Shown piece after piece: positions 1-5,373 of a DNA stretch of 5,609 nt. The stretch spans positions 1-5,609 of the forward strand of contig VBAE01000070.1 of assembly GCA_005882415.1 (NCBI GenBank). The letters run 5' to 3'. The position numbers were made by a program, and so were the translations under genes. Source of the stretch: Alphaproteobacteria bacterium (lineage in GTDB: Bacteria; Pseudomonadota; Alphaproteobacteria; Sphingomonadales; Sphingomonadaceae). The notes below the pieces were generated by a model that was not told the DNA's origin, searched no databases, and worked only from the letters and a program-made list of their open reading frames with translations. Each line of letters starts with the position of its first letter. The first letter of the stretch is position 1.

Positions 1-183
1 CAGCTCCAGCGCCTCGATCTGCGCCTGGGTGCGATGGGCCCTGAAGATCCCGCTGCACAGAGTGAGTGCCTTGTAGCCGGCGGCGATGGCGCGGTCGTAG
101 GTCGTGGGCCCCTGCTGCTGCTGCGCGGCGGCGGGGGCCGCGGCGGCGATCAGCAACGCAAGGCCGAGTTTAATCGCCCGCAT
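1..183 (-). CDS. Secreted protein, N-terminal fragment (possible serine hydrolase)
   Basis: Only the first 61 codons lie in the window; the gene continues past the left edge. It starts with a clear Sec signal peptide: basic MRAIK, a hydrophobic core (residues 6-17), then an AAA-Q cleavage site near residues 20/21 followed by four glutamines. The mature part contains YKALTLCSGIF and then TQAQIEALEL. I associate this pattern with the N-terminus of secreted serine hydrolases (beta-lactamase/class C-like) of sphingomonads, but no catalytic motif is inside the window, so the family call is tentative. The ATG at 183-181 was chosen because it begins the signal peptide; a GAGGAG ribosome-binding site lies at 195-200, 11 bases upstream. 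The start overlaps the end of rarA by 14 bases, so the two are probably co-transcribed and translationally coupled. The product should be periplasmic or secreted. Gene reality is fairly certain; function is not. Confidence 0.72.
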   Translation of the reverse strand, partial: MRAIKLGLALLIAAAAPAAAQQQQGPTTYDRAIAAGYKALTLCSGIFRAHRTQAQIEALEL

Positions 184-1444
184 CGCGCATCTTACTCCTC
201 TGTTCGTCCCACCAGGCCATGCGTTCGGAAACCCTTTTCTCGAAGCCGCGGTCGGTGGGGGCGTAGAAGGCCTGCGGCGCCATCTCCTCCGGCCAGTAAT
301 TGTCGCCGGAGAAGCCGCCTTCCGCGTCATGGTCGTACTGATAGCCCTTGCCGTAGCCGATCTCCTTCATCAGCCTGGTCGGGGCATTCAAGATGTTCCG
401 CGGCGGCATCAGCGACCCCGTCTCCTTCGCCGATCGCCAGGCGGCCTTCTGCGCCTTGTAGGCGGCGTTCGATTTGGGAGCGGTGGCGCAATAGAGGCAG
501 GCCTGGACGATGGCGAGCTCCCCCTCCGGCGAGCCGAGGAAATCGTAGGCGTCCTTGGCGGCGAGGCACTGGACCAGGGCCTGCGGGTCGGCGAGGCCGA
601 TATCCTCGGATGCGAAGCGGACGATCCGGCGAAGCACGTAGAGCGGCTGCTCACCCGCGGTCAGCATCCGGGCGAGATAGTAAAGGCTCGCCTGCGGGTC
701 GGAGCCGCGAAGCGCCTTGTGGAGCGCCGAAATGAGGTTGTAATGCCCCTCCCGGTCCTTGTCGTAGACCGGCATCCGGCGGTGGAGGAGCGCGGAGAGG
801 GCGGCGGTGTCGAGGGGCTCCGCGATCTCCACCGAGAAGAGGGTTTCCGCCTGGTTGAGCAGAAAGCGGCGGGGGCGGCCGACCAGTTCCTCGGCACGGT
901 CGAGAAGCTTCGACAGTGCCGTCCGGTCGAGGCGGTTGAGGATCAGCACCTGCGCGCGGGACAGCAAGGCGGCGTTGAGTTCGAAGGAGGGGTTCTCGGT
1001 CGTGGCGCCGACCAGCACCACCGTGCCGTCCTCGACATAAGGCAGGAAGCCGTCCTGCTGGGCGCGGTTGAAGCGGTGGATCTCGTCCACGAACAGCAGG
1101 GTCTGGCGCCCGGCCCTGGCGTAATCGCGCGCCTCGGCGAACACCTTCTTGAGGTCGGCGACGCCCGAGAAGACGGCGGAGATGGCGACGAAGCGCATCC
1201 CGACCGCATCGGCGAGCAGCCGGGCGATGGTGGTCTTGCCGGTGCCGGGCGGCCCCCACAGGATCATCGAGGCGAGCTTGCCCGCCGCCACCATCCGCCC
1301 GATCGCGCCTTCGGGGCCGGTGAGGTGATCCTGCCCCACTACCTCGTCCAGCGCCTGCGGGCGGAGACGGTCGGCGAGCGGGGCGCTCTCCGGAGTCCCG
1401 GCGGGCGGGGGAGGGGGTGCGTCGGCGGCGAAAAGGTCGGCCAT
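170..1444 (-). CDS. rarA: RarA/MgsA replication-associated recombination AAA+ ATPase
   Basis: This is a 424-residue AAA+ ATPase of the RarA/MgsA (eukaryotic WRNIP1/Mgs1) family. In E. coli the protein is a tetrameric, SSB-associated cytoplasmic factor acting at stalled replication forks. Visible motifs are Walker A GPPGTGKT (64-71), Walker B LLFVDE (116-121), sensor 1 GATTEN (146-151), and the arginine finger in LLSRAQ (R163). The C-terminal tetramerisation part carries YDLISALHK-like HYNLISALHK (234-243), ASEDIGLADP (278-287), TAPKSNAAY (321-329) and APTRLMKEIGYG (354-365). The start at 1444 gives MADLF, the usual short N-terminus. The frame stays open upstream to 2116, but that part is antisense to the PadR gene. 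The upstream Shine-Dalgarno match is weak. One oddity is that the lid between the arginine finger and the FLLNQAE sensor-2 helix is about 20 residues shorter than I expect, with the join near residues 189-193. The family call is firm. Confidence 0.95.
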   Translation of the reverse strand: MADLFAADAPPPPPAGTPESAPLADRLRPQALDEVVGQDHLTGPEGAIGRMVAAGKLASMILWGPPGTGKTTIARLLADAVGMRFVAISAVFSGVADLKKVFAEARDYARAGRQTLLFVDEIHRFNRAQQDGFLPYVEDGTVVLVGATTENPSFELNAALLSRAQVLILNRLDRTALSKLLDRAEELVGRPRRFLLNQAETLFSVEIAEPLDTAALSALLHRRMPVYDKDREGHYNLISALHKALRGSDPQASLYYLARMLTAGEQPLYVLRRIVRFASEDIGLADPQALVQCLAAKDAYDFLGSPEGELAIVQACLYCATAPKSNAAYKAQKAAWRSAKETGSLMPPRNILNAPTRLMKEIGYGKGYQYDHDAEGGFSGDNYWPEEMAPQAFYAPTDRGFEKRVSERMAWWDEQRSKMRDAGD

Positions 1445-1487
1445 ACCCAAGCTATTAGCCGCTTCCGCGCGCCGATCCAGCGGCGGG

Positions 1488-1516
1488 TTGACCGAGATGT
1501 TTCTCAGATATATCTT
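1488..1516 (+). promoter_or_regulatory. Sigma-70-like promoter of the PadR gene
   Basis: A -35 element TTGACC (1488-1493, five of six consensus bases) is followed after 17 bases by a -10-like TATCTT (1511-1516, four of six). Initiation would fall near 1522-1524, giving a leader of about 25 bases before the ATG at 1547. The -10 lies within the palindrome at 1501-1520, an arrangement expected for autorepression. The promoter is predicted by eye only. Confidence 0.55.
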
Positions 1517-1520
1517 AGAA
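1501..1520. promoter_or_regulatory. Probable PadR operator palindrome
   Basis: The arms TTCTCAGATA (1501-1510) and TATCTTAGAA (1511-1520) form an inverted repeat matching at nine of ten base pairs, with an alternating AT centre inside otherwise GC-rich DNA. The left arm is partly repeated as CTCAGATA at 1524-1531, exactly 21 bases downstream of the same octamer at 1503-1510. That is about two helical turns, so a second dimer could bind the same face. PadR-family repressors commonly bind AT-centred palindromes in their own promoters. Assignment to the adjacent PadR protein is inferred from position. Confidence 0.75.
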
Positions 1521-1546
1521 CGACTCAGATAGTGCGGAGACAGATC

Positions 1547-2170
1547 ATGCGCATGCGGTTCGGGGCCGGTTTCCCCTTCGACAAAATCCCTCCGGGCGTC
1601 ATGGCGATGGCGTTCGGCCCGGGGCGCGGCCCGGGCGGTTGGTCGTGGGACAGCGGCGAGTGGGGCGGCGAGGCCGGCCCCGGGCGCCACGGCCGCGGCG
1701 GCGGGCGGCGGCGGATGTTCGAGAGCGGCGAGCTGCGGCTCGTCCTCTTGAAGCTGATCGCCGACCAGCCGCGCCACGGCTACGACCTCATCCGGGCGAT
1801 CGAGGAGCTGACCCATGGCAGCTACGCGCCGAGCCCGGGCATCGTCTATCCGACGCTGACCATGCTCCAGGACATGGGCCTGATCCAGGAAGCCGCGGCG
1901 GAAGGATCGCGCAAGGCCTTCGCGGTCACGCCCGAGGGAACCGCGCATCTCGAGGAGCGGGCCGAGGAGGTTGACGCCCTGATCGCCCGCCTCTCCGACC
2001 TCGGCGAAGGCAAGCGCCGCGCCGGCGGCCGGCCGATCAAGCGCGCGGTCGGCAACCTCCTCTCGGCGCTCTGGCACCGGGTGTCGCACGAGGAACTGGA
2101 CGAGGACCGGCTGCACGAAATCGCCGCGATCCTCGATGAGGCCGCGACCAAGATCGAGCGGCTGAAGTAG
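1547..2170 (+). CDS. PadR-family transcriptional repressor, YqjI-type
   Basis: This 207-residue regulator has an N-terminal low-complexity extension rich in Gly, Arg and Trp (1-56). A PadR winged helix follows at about 58-133, with GELRLVLLKLI, HGYDLIRAIEELT and YAPSPGIVYPTLTMLQDMGL. Residues 134-207 form a helical dimerisation tail. The segment GRGGGRRRMF leading into GELRLV closely resembles E. coli YqjI, a nickel-responsive repressor of the ferric reductase gene yqjH. Unlike YqjI, the extension has no cysteine and only one histidine (H48), so the ligand is uncertain. The ATG at 1547 was chosen because GGAG at 1535-1538 lies eight bases upstream and because of the promoter/operator; the open frame far upstream is antisense to rarA. 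Autoregulation through the 1501-1520 palindrome is likely. The divergent neighbour is rarA, and no yqjH-like target is in the window. It ends one base before the convergent lipoprotein gene. Confidence 0.93.
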   Translation: MRMRFGAGFPFDKIPPGVMAMAFGPGRGPGGWSWDSGEWGGEAGPGRHGRGGGRRRMFESGELRLVLLKLIADQPRHGYDLIRAIEELTHGSYAPSPGIVYPTLTMLQDMGLIQEAAAEGSRKAFAVTPEGTAHLEERAEEVDALIARLSDLGEGKRRAGGRPIKRAVGNLLSALWHRVSHEELDEDRLHEIAAILDEAATKIERLK

Positions 2171-2171
2171 C

Positions 2172-2810
2172 TCAGGCGCGCGGGGCGGCGGTGATGTCGA
2201 GGACGATCAGCGCCGCCGCGTCGGCGGGGTCGGGCAAGGTGAGGCGGAAGCGGAATTCGCCGATGCGTTCGAACAGGCCGCTTATGTCGCCGGCGGGGCT
2301 GCTTCCGTAGGCGGGGGCGATCCTGGCTTTGCCGGGGATGGCGGAGCCGAGGAAGACCAGGCGCCGCCGGTCCTTCACGTCCCAGAGGTAGCCGCCGAGG
2401 CGCCGGCCCGGGATTTCGCTGGCAAAGCTCAACTGGTCGTCGACCGAAGTGACGTAGCAAAAGCCCGGGCGCGAGGCGGAGTAAGCGGGCTTGCCGCCGA
2501 TCCGCACCGCCCGGCAGCGATAGCTTCCCGGAGTGGGCGCAGCGCGCTCCAGCGCAGCGGCGGGATCGAGCAGATCGCCTTCCGAAGCCACTTTGCCCGC
2601 GAAGCTTCTGCGCGCCCCCGCGAGCGCCGCGGTCCAGCGCGCAGGAAGCGTCTCGACCGCGGCGGAGTCGCGGACCGAGGCGGCCTTGGTCCAGTCCTCC
2701 GCTTCCTCGACGATCACCACCGACCGCCCCGGTGCGGGCCGCGCGCCGCCGATCGGCTGCTGGCACGCCGCCAGCGCAAGCACCGCCAGAGGGAGGATAG
2801 ACCGCGTCAT
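2172..2810 (-). CDS. DUF4893-like outer-membrane lipoprotein
   Basis: This 212-residue protein has a lipoprotein signal: MTRS, a hydrophobic stretch, then the lipobox L13-A14-A15-C16. Q17 at +2 favours sorting to the outer membrane. The body follows a pattern I associate with DUF4893 proteins of sphingomonads. It has a WTAALAGAR-type helix (59-67), SEGDLLDP (76-83), GSYRCRAVRIG (95-105), a second cysteine in GFCYVTS, RRLVFLGS (149-156), and a final ERIGEFRFRLTLP (181-193). C99 and C118 may form a periplasmic disulfide. No enzymatic motif is visible and the family has no established function that I know of. The start is supported by GGAAG seven bases upstream. The stop is one base from the convergent PadR stop. 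It lies 50 bases downstream of a strong terminator on its own strand, so it should have its own promoter in 2811-2860, but I see no convincing one. Confidence 0.85.
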   Translation of the reverse strand: MTRSILPLAVLALAACQQPIGGARPAPGRSVVIVEEAEDWTKAASVRDSAAVETLPARWTAALAGARRSFAGKVASEGDLLDPAAALERAAPTPGSYRCRAVRIGGKPAYSASRPGFCYVTSVDDQLSFASEIPGRRLGGYLWDVKDRRRLVFLGSAIPGKARIAPAYGSSPAGDISGLFERIGEFRFRLTLPDPADAAALIVLDITAAPRA

Positions 2811-2860
2811 CGATTAGCTTCCATTCCAGCCGCCTCTACCACCGGGCCGGCGGCGGCGGC

Positions 2861-2900
2861 AAAAAAAGGGCGCTCCGGGATGATACGCACCCGGAGCGCC
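2861..2900 (-). terminator. Rho-independent terminator of the small lipoprotein gene
   Basis: The arms 2869-2879 and 2890-2900 form a perfect 11-base-pair, GC-rich stem with a 10-base loop (2880-2889). On the minus strand it is followed after one more base by seven consecutive T residues (2867-2861). It sits 26 bases beyond the stop codon of the gene at 2927-3193. Confidence 0.95.
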
Positions 2901-2926
2901 TACGCGGCCGCGAAAGGGTTGCGGCC

Positions 2927-3193
2927 TTACTGGTGGTTTGCCTCGGCATTGATGTCCGCGTCGTCGATCGCGTCGGCCTTCTGCTCGCCCGCTTCGCGGG
3001 TGGCGTCGGCGGTGTTTTCGAGGGCGTCGGCGACCGTCTGGTTGCTCGTGTTGTCGGCCATCGCATCGAGATTGTCGGCTGCGGCGTCGGCGTTGGCCTC
3101 GACGTTCGCGGCGGCGCTGTCGTCGCCCTTGCCGCCGCACGCGGCCAGCGCAAACAAAGATGCGCCGAGCGCAACCTTCAGAACATGCTTCAT
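2927..3193 (-). CDS. Small acidic Ala/Asp-rich lipoprotein, function unknown
   Basis: This 88-residue protein has a lipoprotein signal: basic MKHVLK, a hydrophobic core, and the lipobox L16-A17-A18-C19 followed by G20. The mature part (about 69 residues) is almost entirely Ala, Asp, Asn, Glu and Thr, with no aromatic residue and no second cysteine. Its irregular A-x-x-A/D spacing (for example ADNLDAMADNT) suggests a long, acidic, surface-exposed helix anchored by the lipid. No family with a defined role is recognised; small entericidin- or stress-associated lipoproteins look broadly similar, but that is only an analogy. The ATG at 3193 has an AGGGGA ribosome-binding site about five bases upstream. 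The gene is monocistronic: divergent from the membrane-protein gene and closed by a strong terminator at 2861-2900. A weak EcfG-like promoter (3262-3286) could drive it. Confidence 0.87.
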   Translation of the reverse strand: MKHVLKVALGASLFALAACGGKGDDSAAANVEANADAAADNLDAMADNTSNQTVADALENTADATREAGEQKADAIDDADINAEANHQ

Positions 3194-3261
3194 AAATTCC
3201 CCTGACCTATGATCCGGATACAGGGAGACGCGGTTGAACTCGCCATCGTCTCCGCGGCCTG

Positions 3262-3286
3262 AACCCCATAATCGAAGTTAAGTTCC
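3262..3286 (-). promoter_or_regulatory. Candidate EcfG (general stress) promoter
   Basis: On the minus strand GGAAC (3286-3282) is followed after 16 bases by GGTT (3265-3262). The alphaproteobacterial EcfG consensus is GGAAC, 16-17 bases, CGTT, so only the first base of the -10 departs. Transcription would start about 60 bases before the small lipoprotein gene. Short motifs of this kind arise by chance, so this is tentative. Confidence 0.3.
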
Positions 3287-3297
3287 GGCCCCGGAAC
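3282..3297. repeat. 16-base inverted repeat in a divergent intergenic region
   Basis: The arms GTTCCGG (3282-3288) and CCGGAAC (3291-3297) are perfectly complementary around a two-base centre. It lies in the 181-base gap (3194-3374) between divergent genes, 78 bases before the start of the plus-strand gene, and contains the GGAAC of the candidate EcfG promoter. It may be an operator. It lacks a T tract, so it is not a terminator. Apart from these elements and an 8-base palindrome at 3310-3317, I see nothing convincing in this gap. Confidence 0.4.
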
Positions 3298-3374
3298 GGG
3301 CGTGCATTCGCAATTGCAATCGCGTGTCGTCCGGGCAACATTCGGCGCAGGGGCTGGACGGGGGATTTGGTGCA

Positions 3375-4079
3375 ATGGGAGTGTCTTCGGCGCGCCGCGA
3401 CGATCGCGGGGACCGGCTGCTTGCATTGGGCGGAGCGGCGATCCTGCTGCTCCTCCTCATCGGCATCGGCGTGGCGGTCTGGTTCGCTGCGGAGAAGGGA
3501 GCATCCGGTTTCGGCCAGGCGGAGGGGCCGGACCTTTCGGCCGCCGCCGATCCCGGCGACCGGCTGATGCTGGCCCGCGACCGGGCGGTGAAGCGCACGC
3601 GCGCCTTCTTCCGGTCGAAGCGCGGGGCCATCGCCGCCGCTTCGGACGAAGACCTGTTCTCGATGACCCAGATCGCGACCGACCTGCAAAGCCAGTTGCG
3701 GCAGGAGGATGTCGGCGCCTGCGCAGCCTTCGCTTCGGGCATGATCGGCGGCGAGGTGCAGCTTACCGGCACATCGAACATCATGGCCGGCGAACTGGCG
3801 GCGCAGATGGTCAGGATGGCCGCCTCGGGCGAGCGGGCGCCGGTCCGCCGCGACCTCGCCGCCCTTCGGCCCGCCGACGCCAATGCTCTGGTCCGGCTGC
3901 TGCGCAAGGACGGAATGTCCGGGCGGCAGCTCGATCTGGTCACGTCCGATTCGCTGGCCGGGGCCTCGGCGGAGGAAGCGTGCGAGATTTCGATCCGCCT
4001 TCACCGCGCGATCGGCGGCTTGCCGGTGGACCAGGGCGCAAGGATCGAGGCCTATATCCTGGCCTCGCCCGCCCGCTAG
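3375..4079 (+). CDS. Single-pass membrane protein, function unknown
   Basis: This 234-residue protein has a short basic N-terminus (R7, R8, R11, R14), then one strongly hydrophobic segment (about 15-38, including AAILLLLLIGIGVAVWFAA). The remaining roughly 195 residues are soluble. Positive charges before the segment predict the N-terminus in the cytoplasm and the main domain in the periplasm. That domain looks mostly helical and has two cysteines (C116 in VGACAAF and C203 in EEACEIS) that could pair. I recognise no family or catalytic motif. The ATG at 3375 is preferred because GGGGA (3360-3364) lies ten bases upstream. An in-frame GTG at 3324 would add 17 residues but has no clear ribosome-binding site. 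The gene is divergent from the small lipoprotein and converges on the glycosyltransferase with nine bases between stops. Confidence 0.85.
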   Translation: MGVSSARRDDRGDRLLALGGAAILLLLLIGIGVAVWFAAEKGASGFGQAEGPDLSAAADPGDRLMLARDRAVKRTRAFFRSKRGAIAAASDEDLFSMTQIATDLQSQLRQEDVGACAAFASGMIGGEVQLTGTSNIMAGELAAQMVRMAASGERAPVRRDLAALRPADANALVRLLRKDGMSGRQLDLVTSDSLAGASAEEACEISIRLHRAIGGLPVDQGARIEAYILASPAR

Positions 4080-4088
4080 GCGGGTGTC

Positions 4089-5267
4089 CTAGGGAACCGG
4101 GCTCCGCCGCTGGCGGCCGCCCTGGGCGTGCTGGCGGATGACCCGGCGGTAGCCGTCGACCAGAGCCTGGTTGACCTCGTCCCAGCCGAAGCGCTCGCTT
4201 GCCTTCTCACCGGCAGCGCCGGCCCTGGCCCGGGCTTCGAGGTCGCGGCTGTAATGGGCCAGCGCTTCGGCGAAGCGGTCGCAGGCGCCGGGGGGGAGGA
4301 GACGGCCGGTGACCCCGTCCGTGACCAGGCTCTGGCTCCCGGTGGCGATCGCCGCGACGACGGGGAGGCCCGCCGCCATCGCCTCGAGGGTGACGTTGCC
4401 GAAGGTCTCGGTGACGGACGGGTTGAACAGCATGTCCATCGACGCGACCGCGCGGCCCAAGTCCGGCCCGCCCTGGAAGCCGGCGAACACTGCGTCGGGC
4501 AGGCGCCGCTCGAACCACTCGCGCGCCGGCCCTTCGCCGACCACCAGCACCTTGTGCTGGACGCCGCGCTTCTCCAGCCGGTCGATCGTCTCCGAAAAGA
4601 CGTCGAGGCCCTTCTCCATCACCAGCCGGCCGACGAAGCCGACCACCGGCAGATCGTCGGCGATGCCAAGGCTTCGGCGCCAGCCCAAATCGCGGCGGTT
4701 CGGGTTGAAGATTTCCCGGTCGATGCCGCGAGTCCAGATGCCGACGTCGTAGTTCATCCGCTGCTCGCGGAGCAGCTGCGCCATCGAATCGGACGGCGCG
4801 AAGATCGCGTCGCAGCGCCGGTAGAAGCGCCTCAGGATCGCTTCGATCACCGGCTCCATGAAGGCGAGCCCGTAATAGCGCATATAGGTCTCGAACCGCG
4901 TGTGGACCGATGCGACGACCGGCACGCCCAGGTCGCGGGCGAAGCTCACTGCCCGGTGGCCCGAGATGTCGGGGCTGGCGACGTGGAAGATGTTGGGCTG
5001 GAAGGCGCGGATGTCGCGCCTGACCGACGGGGGAAGCCCGATCGGCATCTTATATTCCTTGCGCCGCGGGACCGAGATCGAGGGGACGTGGATCACGTCG
5101 CCATTGGGCGGGAAGGCGGGCTCGGCCACGGTCGGCGAATAGATCCGCACTGCCGCGCCCTTGCGCAGCAGATATTCGACCAGCCGGTTCAGCGCCTGGT
5201 TCGCGCCGTCGCGCACATAATTGTAGTTGCCGCTGAACAGGGCAATGCGAAGTCCGGTGGCATCCAT
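4089..5267 (-). CDS. GT4-family glycosyltransferase, MgtA/SqdX-like
   Basis: This 392-residue GT-B-fold retaining glycosyltransferase transfers a sugar from a nucleotide donor in the cytoplasm or at the inner leaflet. The N-terminal acceptor domain begins LRIALFSGNYNYVRDGANQA (6-25), with the family's glycine-containing loop, and includes HVASPDISGHRA (95-106) and VASVHTRFETY (118-128). The C-terminal donor domain has GFVGRLVMEKG (210-220), where R214 and K219 are the usual phosphate-contacting pair. LVVGEGP (241-247) and the EX7E motif E287...E295 within TETFGNVTLE follow. The overall pattern resembles alpha-mannosyltransferase MgtA and sulfoquinovosyltransferase SqdX; the actual donor and acceptor cannot be told from sequence, but a glycolipid or envelope glycan is plausible. 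The ATG at 5267 gives the usual N-terminus MDATGLRIALFS. It has no Shine-Dalgarno sequence, and the frame is open further upstream to 5381. It stands alone, between a convergent and a divergent neighbour. Confidence 0.93.
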   Translation of the reverse strand: MDATGLRIALFSGNYNYVRDGANQALNRLVEYLLRKGAAVRIYSPTVAEPAFPPNGDVIHVPSISVPRRKEYKMPIGLPPSVRRDIRAFQPNIFHVASPDISGHRAVSFARDLGVPVVASVHTRFETYMRYYGLAFMEPVIEAILRRFYRRCDAIFAPSDSMAQLLREQRMNYDVGIWTRGIDREIFNPNRRDLGWRRSLGIADDLPVVGFVGRLVMEKGLDVFSETIDRLEKRGVQHKVLVVGEGPAREWFERRLPDAVFAGFQGGPDLGRAVASMDMLFNPSVTETFGNVTLEAMAAGLPVVAAIATGSQSLVTDGVTGRLLPPGACDRFAEALAHYSRDLEARARAGAAGEKASERFGWDEVNQALVDGYRRVIRQHAQGGRQRRSPVP

Positions 5268-5281
5268 GATGGGAGGCGCAT
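5189..5281 (-). other. Short overlapping ORF with the best ribosome-binding site
   Basis: GAGGAG (5292-5287) lies five bases before an ATG at 5281-5279. This opens a 30-codon frame, different from that of the glycosyltransferase, ending at 5189 inside its gene. The glycosyltransferase ATG at 5267 lies 14 bases downstream with no such signal. The short peptide (starting MRLPSWMPPD) resembles nothing known to me and is probably not a conserved protein. It may be a leader ORF delivering ribosomes to the overlapping gene, or it may be chance. Confidence 0.25.
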
Positions 5282-5373
5282 AGCGGCTCCTCGCCGGGAG
5301 GTCCAACTCGCGCCGTTGAGCGCCCGTGAGATTGGGCGTAAACCCGGGCCCGCGGCCTTGGGGGTCCGCATCC

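Noticed and set aside
104..1546. Long plus-strand open frame running into the PadR gene
   Set aside because: It is antisense to rarA, whose motifs are unmistakable. The frame is open only because of GC-rich codon bias, and PadR has its own promoter, ribosome-binding site and start at 1547.
1445..2116. Upstream extension of the rarA frame on the minus strand
   Set aside because: It is antisense to the PadR gene, with no family resemblance. The conserved RarA N-terminus starts at 1444.
1846..2766. 306-codon minus-strand open frame
   Set aside because: It is out of frame with the DUF4893-like lipoprotein and antisense to PadR. Its composition is Arg/Ala/Gly-rich, as in shadow frames.
3310..3317. 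Eight-base palindrome GCAATTGC
   Set aside because: It is too short to distinguish from chance, and no second copy was found in the window.
3207..4004. 265-codon minus-strand open frame
   Set aside because: It is antisense to the membrane-protein gene. That gene has a ribosome-binding site and a clear hydrophobic segment, while this frame has low-complexity Arg/Ala composition.
4072..4084. Small hairpin (CCCGC, 3-base loop, GCGGG) between convergent stop codons
   Set aside because: The stem is only five base pairs, overlaps the stop codon at 4077-4079 and has no T tract on either strand, so it does not qualify as an intrinsic terminator.
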